From: Rosa chinensis
Lineage: Eukaryota > Streptophyta > Magnoliopsida > Rosales > Rosaceae
Assembly (NCBI RefSeq): GCF_002994745.2
Contig: NC_037094.1
Location: 16,330,001-16,394,000, forward strand
Reading direction: 5' to 3'
DNA length: 64,000 bases
The position numbers and the translations under genes are program-made. A model generated the notes under the pieces. It ran no database searches and had not been told where the DNA came from. It was given only the letters and a program-made list of their open reading frames with translations. Shown here piece by piece: positions 56,609-64,000 of the stretch (position 1 is the stretch's first letter; every line of letters begins with the position of its first letter).

Positions 56609-58813
56609 TCTCGAAATTAAAAGAGACCAAAAGGTCCACCATGGCGGCTCAAAGCTAGCCAGCTTGACAGTACCCTTTGCAGCTTCTAATTCAACAGTCT
56701 AGTGGCCAATATTAAAGTTCAGGAGTAGGCTGCAATGAACCAAAACTTTTTGCACCAAAGGGGCCCCACTGACGTGGCCAGTTATCATCCTCACAAATTG
56801 GTTATTTTTTGTTGACTAGTAATGTGACGTTAACCGTAATTTTTGTGCTGTCATGGTAAAAGGATGAGGAGTTTCTGGTATTTTGGCATGTCTGGGATGA
56901 GGTTTACATGCAGCTGGGTTGGTATCTTGTTCATCAAAACCACGAAAACTCATTTGGTTTGGGCGTTTGGCAGCTCCTCCCCCTGGGCTTCAAACGGGAG
57001 GGGAGTTGCGAAGTGAATTACGAGTCGGATCAATTTGCAAATCAAGCGAGTGACCTCTCCTTGCAATGCAATGATTCAGTGCTCTCCGCTCGGTAAGAAC
57101 AACTAGAAAGGGGATTTTGTTCACAACCGAGAGCAGGTCGATTCAAGCATTAGCCTTGGTTCTGCTAAGGCAAGGTAAGTATAGTTTTCTTTAGGCCAAG
57201 CAAGCATTTACTGCAGCTACTGTTTGTTTAATTGTCAATCTTACAGTACATAATTGTGATGTATCAGAAAAGGTGGCATCTGTTATTAGTTTTACTGTCA
57301 TGACGTCAATGGAGAACTATCATGATTTTGATATTTTGGTCCCAAATCTTGAGGTTTTGGCTTTGTTTCATATTACTTTGATCATGCTTTATGCTTGAAC
57401 AATTTGGCTGGATCCTATAAAACCAGAACCAGCATTAATGATAAACATACAATTCACAGTCTGCAATGAAAACAAGAAAACTCACAGTTGTGTTGTCCAC
57501 AAAAATAATATAGACCAAAAGATGTTCGTATAGATAGTACCTCAGGATAGTTGTTGCTATCAATCGTCTGAAGGCAAGTGATAAGTTCCAATCTCACTGA
57601 AGGCGAATCAATCATTCATCTGAAAATTTAGCAATTTCACTGGTAATCGATTTTCCAATCTCATGTTGAAAGAGAAAAGACTGAAGCAATAGTAAATTCC
57701 CTCGTCTTTGTAACCTCAAGCATTGTTTACAGATGTGTAAAAAGATATAGACTGACCTCTCCACTTGAGGCTCCTGTTTGAGCAGTGCTTCATGTTCCTC
57801 ATTGGCATCAACAACTAGTGCGTGCAGCTGGATGTCTCCTATGGTACTCATGGATCTGCACATAGCATAGGAATCCTTCTAGTCATGTACGAATAAACAG
57901 ATGAAGGGTGGGTGCATGAGTGATGGGTATCTCATATATGCAATTATGCAAACATCAGAGTTAAGAGTTTCGAGAGTAAAGTGTACAGAAATGGTTAAAT
58001 TCTACCTAAATCAATAGAACATTCCTGCTTTGCTAAACTTGATCACAAATTTTGTCTTCGGATGATCAAATTTCTCACATTTAAAAATCCCAAAAGAAGA
58101 TGCAAGAGAAAGAGAGAAGACACACACCCGTACGTTTCAATCTATGATAAAATGCTGTGAACACATATTGGTCATCGATCTGAGAGCAGAGCCGCAAACT
58201 CGTCCTTGCTCGCATGCATTACCGTTATATCCTCATAGATCTCAACCTGAAAACACTAACAACCAATTTCCAGACCTGGAATAATTCACAATCCTAACAA
58301 GCGAAATTGCAGAGAGATTGAGAACAGTGATACTTACGAGTCTCTGTGTGTTGATTCTTCAAACTGGACCTTTATCTCCGACCTCCTCGATGCACATGCC
58401 TTTCTCCTTCTCCCTTAAAACCCCTTATGGTAACAACTCCAATTACAGTTTCATCTTTCCTGTCATATGTGAGTTGACGAGGTCAATCTAACGGAAATCC
58501 TCACGGCATCTGTTGGTCTACAATTGTTTTGGTTCATTCCAAACTCCTCCTAAAGTTCAAGTATGTGCTAGTGATATCCGGGATGAACTGCGTTAATTGC
58601 AATTTCGGGATGTTTCTTCTCCACAATTCTTTGTAATGGTTGAGAGCCGTCTTGGATACCATGTACGTCTGTAAGCTGAGAAATTTGTTGGCCAGTTTTT
58701 TCTTTTCACCACATTCTCCTTGGCATCCTTTAGAAACTCCTCAACCACCCTGTCCACTTTTCTTCTGTCCAACTCAGGCCTACAACATGATCTCCTAGCT
58801 CCTTCTCTGCTTT
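56609..58813 (-). pseudogene. SDR relic b: last exon split by a Mutator-type element
   Basis: Duplicate of relic a. The distal part lies at 56609-56721 and the proximal part at 58551-58813, with a 1.83-kb element between them. The frame is also broken at the same places as in relic a, so it was already a pseudogene before the insertion. Confidence 0.88.
56722..58550. mobile_element. Mutator-like element, 1.83 kb, possible Pack-MULE
   Basis: It is flanked by a perfect 9-bp duplication TAAAGTTCA (56713-56721 and 58551-58559); relic a has the single empty site. The ends are inverted over 25 bp with 4 mismatches (GGAGTAGG to AATGAACCAAAAC). No transposase is present. The interior looks gene-like on the minus strand: MSTIGDIQLHALVVDANEEH near 57850, and VEIYEDITVMHASKDEFAAL after an acceptor near 58246. 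This suggests captured exons, but I do not recognise the donor gene. Confidence 0.88.
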
Positions 58814-59823
58814 TGATTTCGAAGAAGCTCAAACACATACAACATGTTAGACAACCATCAAAACCCAAAAGCTTAAGCGGGAAGTAAGACAATGGACGCA
58901 ATATATATAATTTTAGAGGAGTGAAATCCACACTCTTTTTTTTTTTTTGAAATGAACTTCTCTCTTATTTTGGTTGAAATTTTGATAAAGAGACAAAATT
59001 CAAGTCACTAAAGACAAAATTTAGGTTGCTAAAAAATAAAACATAGAGTGTGGATTGTGAATCGTAAAATGAGAACTGTGGATTTCACTCCCCTAACCAT
59101 GAAAAATGTTCAGTCATGCAACGGAATGTATTTGTATAGAACAATGTGCCAAAATTTTAAGACAATTAAAATAGTGTGGCTTCATCTCAACTTGTTCTAC
59201 TCTAATAGAAATGCTCAACTTCCGTACTTAATTTCTATATATGTAATAATGGTGATTAATTTTGTAACCAAGATTTAACATATTGAAAATTGAACGAATG
59301 TGGGATATGATTTCGTGAATTTGGGCAAGACAATGGATATATAAGCCCATATTGGCAACGAGCCATTGAGAATTTTCGAAGTGTATTAGATTATCCACAT
59401 GAATTTGGTTGGTTTAGGACTGAACAAAGAATTGATGCATGTATGGAATGGTAACTGTAATCTTTATCTCCAACAAATTATATCAGTAATTTTTTTAGAG
59501 GATTAATTAGGCATATTTGTGTCTCTATAAAAATTAATTTGGAATATCAAGTGCCCATCCGCTTTTTCAAGAAGAGGGCAAGGGCCCTCACACTCAGGAA
59601 ACCATCTTCCATTTCTCTATTTTTTTATTAATAAAAAAAACAAAAAATTACAAGAAAGGAAGGGGACCAAATCAAAACCTTCCCACCAAAAACAAACTAA
59701 GATTAAAATCTCCATAAAGAGCATGTAGAACCATAAATTTCCCAATTCTAATTAAAGAGACTATCTTTGTCTTTTTAATCTTTATTATATGTAACATATA
59801 GATACTTCAATATACATTTTCAT

Positions 59824-62000
59824 TCAAAACGATGAGACTTCAAGCTGGTCAAAATAGAGGCTAGAAGGTCCACCTTTAGGACTCAAGGCCAGCTTAACAG
59901 GACCCTTTGCACCTTCTTCAACAAAGTGCCTGCCAACGTTGAAGGTCATGTCAGTGCTAGTGTAGCCAGGACTAACTGCATTGATTGCAATTTCGGGGTG
60001 GCTCTTTGCCAGAACTCTGGTGTAAGCATTCATGGCTGCCTTGGACACTACGTAAGCAGAGAAGTTTGTAGGCCAGCCATTAGCTTCAACCAAATTCTCT
60101 TTCGCATCCTTCAGAAACTCCTCAACAACCTTGTCCACTTTCTCTTCGGTGAGGCCTTGAACATCTCCTAGTTCATCCCTTGCTTTCTGATGCGTAACAC
60201 GCTGGAACACATACAAACATTTGAATATTACAAAAAAAAAAAAAATTAAGTTATATGTCAATTTGGATCACATTCATGTACCCCTTCTTGTGTTACATCG
60301 CTACGAACAAAGTCAACTATAAAGATTGAAACGATAATCTATATCAAGCTAACAATTATTTTATACTAAATAACTAAAAAGTAGGCTCTGGAATGGGGTT
60401 TGGAACTTCTAAAAACCGTGTAGACAACACTACTAATGTGATACACGTCCAATATGTCCTAATATCATCTGTATTAGTAATGTGATACACAATTTATACA
60501 ATATAAGAATATGATCCATGTAGCATTATTCAAAAGAAAATTATTTTTTGATCGGCTATATTTGAAAGGAATTTTTCAAATATATTTGCCTTAATTAAGG
60601 AGTTTAATCCAGTTTTGTACCTTTAACTGTCCTCCGATGGAAGAGACATTGACCATTTTAGGTGAACCAGATTTTTGCAGAAGTCGAATAGTTGCTTTGC
60701 TCATTTGCTTGATTCCATAGTAGTTCGTTTTCAGACATTTCTCTGCCCTTTCGTATGTTTGCTCTAGATGCTTTTTCAAGTCTCCAGCTTTTGAACCAAA
60801 CATCTGTGCAGCATAATCTCCACTAGTTATTGATGTTACAAATATACATAGATATATACATACATATACAAATATATAGACACACTTTATATATATCTGC
60901 GCGCGTATATTTATTTATTTAAATTCTCCAGGACATTTAATGTCTCTCTATATTGCATGAACTTACATGTTCATAATCAAAAGTTAAGAATGTCTCTCTC
61001 TATATTACATAAACTTACATGCTCATAATCAAAAGTTATGTTCTTTGCATTCCCTCCGATCACTGTGATTCCGTTAACTCCTGCATTGTTGACCTGTATT
61101 ACATAACAGTGTATTAAACTGTATAACGTATCTATATAAAAACCAGCAAGTCAAATTATAATTTCTTTTCTTTGTGGAGGAGCTTTTTGATCCTTTGTCA
61201 TTAACTATATCATAGGAATTGAAAGTCAAGTAATACTGATAGAGAGGTAATAAAGTACCAATATGTCAAGCTTCCCGAACTGGGATTCGATGAAATCTGC
61301 TAAAGAAGCAATGCTAGTTGCATCGGTTACATCTAGTTGATGAAAAATTACATCAGTCAAGCCAGAAAGCTTGAGCTTTTCGACAGCTTCTTGTCCGCTC
61401 TTCACATCTCTTGCAGTTAATACTACCAGGATCCCATTAGAAGCTAGTTGCCTGCATATCTCAAATCCAATCCCTTTGTTGGCCCCGGTGACAACACAAA
61501 TTCTGAAACCAAAAAGAGAACAAGTATTTTTTGCCTGTGAGAATCAAGACAATTAAGTTAGTAATTAATTAAGGAAATTGTCTCTGCTTAAGTTTGTAGA
61601 TGTGTCAGGTTGCTCTGAACCAGAACGGTTGTAACATTACATAGAATTAGACATGCATGTCTGAATTTCTGGTCCTAATTCATAGTCTGGCAATATAACA
61701 TAATTTCATTAATAAATCTATGATATATATAGAAATAGACTATTAGTCTCAAATTAATCTATTAATGCGCGCATGGAGCTAGTTTACTTCTAAAAGTCTG
61801 AATCAAACTAATTTATTTTGATATACATTAATATACCTTAGATAGAATCATGGAATCATATAACATTTCAGATATTAATTTGATCGACAAGACACATGTA
61901 ATACTTAGCCTTCAGTGAAGAAAGTGTTTATGGGAATCTATGAACATATGTGTGTATATACTTACCTCTTTGACTGAGAATCGATGGTTGTTTCGGCCAT
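59824..62000 (-). CDS. SDR3: neomenthol dehydrogenase / salutaridine reductase-type SDR, 304 aa
   Basis: Minus-strand exons: 61966-62000, 61259-61502, 61019-61093, 60621-60803, 59824-60201. It is intact and in phase. It is a recent duplicate of SDR2 with eight residue differences that I can count: N6I, S137R, V174I, I224T, G270R, S272F, E288K, G293S (SDR2 to SDR3). Cofactor and catalytic motifs are unchanged. Four of the changes cluster in the last 35 residues, a part that shapes substrate access in this family. Unlike SDR2, it keeps its original 3' flank. Confidence 0.92.
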
Positions 62001-62085
62001 ATGAAGCAAATTAACTATAAGTGAGACGAGGTATGAAAGCTAACTTTAATCGATTATCGATGTATACATCTACTATTGGTTTCTT

Positions 62086-62097
62086 GGTATTTATACC
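62086..62097 (-). promoter_or_regulatory. TATA box of SDR3
   Basis: GGTATAAATACC on the minus strand, 86-97 bp before the start codon, identical to the SDR2 box. The promoters match until the duplication breakpoint at 62166. Confidence 0.65.
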
Positions 62098-62166
62098 TTT
62101 TCCTTTTCCACTGTGTTGATCAATCTGTGGCGCAAATATGTCGTATGCAATGACCCTCAGTTAACA

Positions 62167-63303
62167 ACGACGACTAATTAAAAACCATTACAAATTAAAT
62201 TGACTGCAAAAAATATTTAACGCCATGCTGGAGACTAACGGAGTCTCAAATAATATATATTTTTGAATCATTACGCCAGGTTTGATGCAAGTACCATGCA
62301 TTCAAAGCAAGGAGGAGTGCCGGTATATCTTCGCGTTTTCTGCCAAGTAATTGTTAGAAACTTCGAAGAAAAGATGTTATGTAACGGAAGAAATTAAAGT
62401 TTGAATCATGTTAATCTACCTCAGTAATAGATGACCAAACAGAGCCAAATAATACATGCTGGCCATCGTGGTACTAGTGCCTCATTAAAGCCATTCTGAA
62501 TATCAGATAACCAGAACAAGCTAGTCTCATCAACTTAAAGCAATATTGCAGTATTAATACAAATATACAATTCACGTGGATCGCATTGATCTCAATCAAA
62601 GGTTGACTCTTCAGTCAGTTCAATTTAGATGCCAGAAATTCCAGTTGGCAAGTATTAAGTAATAACTCGTAACATTTTAGAGTCTGAAAACATAATAATT
62701 TCAGCCAATCAGTTGGTAAGGGCGTGCTTGTATTTGATCACCAATTCAAGATTGATCGCCACTATCAACAGTCTCTTCTTGGTGAGTAATTTGTGGAAAT
62801 TATTCTATGCACTGACGGTGTAAGTGATCCAACCCTTATAAAATAATCTCAACCCTTAATATTTATTATCAACTTTATTTTTAATAAACAAAAAGTGTAT
62901 TTAATGCAATCTAACCATTCATTTATGTTGGTGCAAGTGCATGGCGGTGCTCTGAATAATCTCTGAGTAATTTGGTTGAAGCGTACGACTCTAGTCACCC
63001 CCATCAGAATCCATGGGTCCACTGATGGTGTATTGCAGTCAGGATCGGACATGAGATTCTCTACATGTTAAAACTAGGAGGGAGTCTTATGTACGGCACC
63101 CGCACCACGTGGCAGTGGGGCGGGCCAATCAGTGTCCAAGTAGGGGGTATTTTGGATATTGCATATTAAAAATCAGGGGCAGTTTCAGAAAGGAGGGAAA
63201 AGTTTGAGATTTTTGATTAGAGGGCCGCACGGCCCCACCACTTGGCAGCCCCCACGCAAGAATTTTTCTAAAACTAGAAACTGTAGCCCAAAGAAAAAAA
63301 ATA
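62167..63303. other. Spacer with SDR relic and unassigned repeats
   Basis: Apart from the relic at 62589-62655, nothing coding is seen. 63085-63255 is GC-rich and carries near-inverted GCACCACGTGGCAG and CCACTTGGCAGCC words, perhaps a small element. Confidence 0.35.
62589..62655 (-). pseudogene. SDR relic c: 3' tip of an SDR1-like gene
   Basis: The minus strand reads TGISGI, a stop, and then EESTFD with the stop codon, matching the SDR1 tail ([15 protein letters not shown]). It resembles SDR1, not SDR2/3. It is all that remains of another SDR1-type copy at the right edge of the cluster. Confidence 0.75.
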
Positions 63304-64000
63304 TGTTAGTGTGAGTTATAGTTCCCTATTAGGAATAGACTAACAAGGTAATATATTATTGTAACTACTTACCTTGTATATGTTGTGTAGTACAGTAGTA
63401 CATAATTGTTGTAGTACAATTGTAATATGTTTGTATACACCACAAAATGAGTGTAATAATATATCAGAAAATTCATTCTCTATAGCTTGTCTTATTTGAC
63501 TTGGTATCAGAGTAGAGATCCGAAAGGACTTTGTCTCGTTGTTTTAAATTTAGTTTTTGTTCAAACTTGAGGAGTTAGAACCCCGTTGTTAGGGTTTTTC
63601 ACCTCTTAACAACGTTATTATTATCGTCGTTTGTCTGCATCCTGAGCGTCTGTCAAAGAACGACCAGTGTCTTCTTCTTTGACTTCCTCGACATCATTTC
63701 CAGATCAGATCCGGCATCAAAGGCTTCAGTCCCCTTATTCTGCATTGGACCCGATTCCTTTCTTCTTCCGCATCAGAACATACCCGGCGATCTTCATCTG
63801 CATCAGAGCAGATCCGTCAGTCTTCGAATCACTTAGAACCGTAACAGTCGGTTTCCAGGAGCTCATCATCGTCGATTTCCAGATCTCCCAGAATTGGCGA
63901 TCCCAGCTCAGATCAGAACCGGCGATCCTTGCTCGCTCAGCTCCGTCGCCCAACAACCAGAGATCGACGCTCACCTAGAACAGGTGATCCTCGCTCCTCG
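63304..64000 (+). mobile_element. Ty1/copia element, 5' LTR and leader (runs off window)
   Basis: The LTR starts TGTTAGTG at 63304 and ends at about 63500. A canonical initiator-Met-tRNA primer-binding site TGGTATCAGAG follows at 63502-63512. The leader continues past a possible open frame at 63667-63978 with no recognisable gag motif. The rest of the element lies outside the window. Confidence 0.85.
63502..63512 (+). other. Primer-binding site complementary to initiator Met tRNA
   Basis: TGGTATCAGAG is the standard plant copia primer-binding site and lies directly after the LTR. Confidence 0.9.

Larger units (their letters stand above)
59814..62166. repeat. Segmental duplication, copy B part 3 (SDR3 locus)
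   Basis: Matches 43488-45858, including introns and promoter. The junction with the part corresponding to 31713 is uninterrupted here (AATATACATTTTC), showing the site before CACTA insertion. Confidence 0.95.

Overview
The window is nuclear DNA of a flowering plant, almost certainly a eudicot. It has spliced genes with GT/AG introns, plant-type tetraspanin and short-chain dehydrogenase genes, TTTAGGG telomere-type repeats, a tRNA-derived SINE, and Ty1/copia, CACTA (En/Spm) and Mutator-type elements. The copia, DUF4283 and repeat content makes me think of Rosaceae, but I cannot prove that from sequence alone.

Layout. (1) 1-5.3 kb is ordinary gene space: the 3' end of an unidentified gene, then an intact 11-exon tetraspanin gene of the TETRASPANIN-10 type. 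(2) 5.3-13 kb is repeat-rich: a degenerate copia element with two unlike LTRs, a DUF4283 retroelement-type pseudogene whose tail is duplicated in tandem, and a small poly(A) retroposon with a 12-bp target duplication. (3) 13-62.7 kb is a cluster of short-chain dehydrogenase/reductase (SDR) genes of the neomenthol dehydrogenase / salutaridine reductase type, all on the minus strand. Three have complete reading frames (SDR1 13038-15466, SDR2 43498-45689, SDR3 59824-62000). Three are relics (about 30345-30725, 56609-58813 and 62589-62655). (4) 62.7-64 kb ends in the 5' LTR and leader of a copia element that runs off the window.

The cluster grew by segmental duplication. The block at 15548-45858 is repeated at 53877-62166. 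The copies differ in length (30.3 versus 8.3 kb) mainly because different insertions landed in each. Copy A took a 2.8-kb solo LTR, a SINE, an approximately 9.1-kb repeat block and an 11.8-kb CACTA transposon. Copy B took a 1.8-kb Mutator-type element. Each copy therefore preserves the empty target site for the other's insertions, so several element ends and target duplications can be read to the base.

The most striking object is the CACTA nest at 31714-43487. An outer CACTA element carries a spliced TNPA-type gene and a broken TNP2-type transposase. A second, 4.8-kb CACTA element sits inside it. The inner element has picked up host gene pieces: COP9 signalosome subunit 1 and a Raf-like MAPKKK. 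A wall-associated-kinase piece lies in an intron of the outer element's TNPA gene. The outer insertion lies 10 bp beyond the SDR2 stop codon and displaces its 3' flank by 11.8 kb. Other unusual structures are an interstitial telomeric array inside a terminal-inverted-repeat element in an SDR1 intron, and tandem arrays of a roughly 0.5-kb monomer whose copies mostly carry CCCTAAACCCTAAA-like and CCGTTGGATGTC-like motifs.
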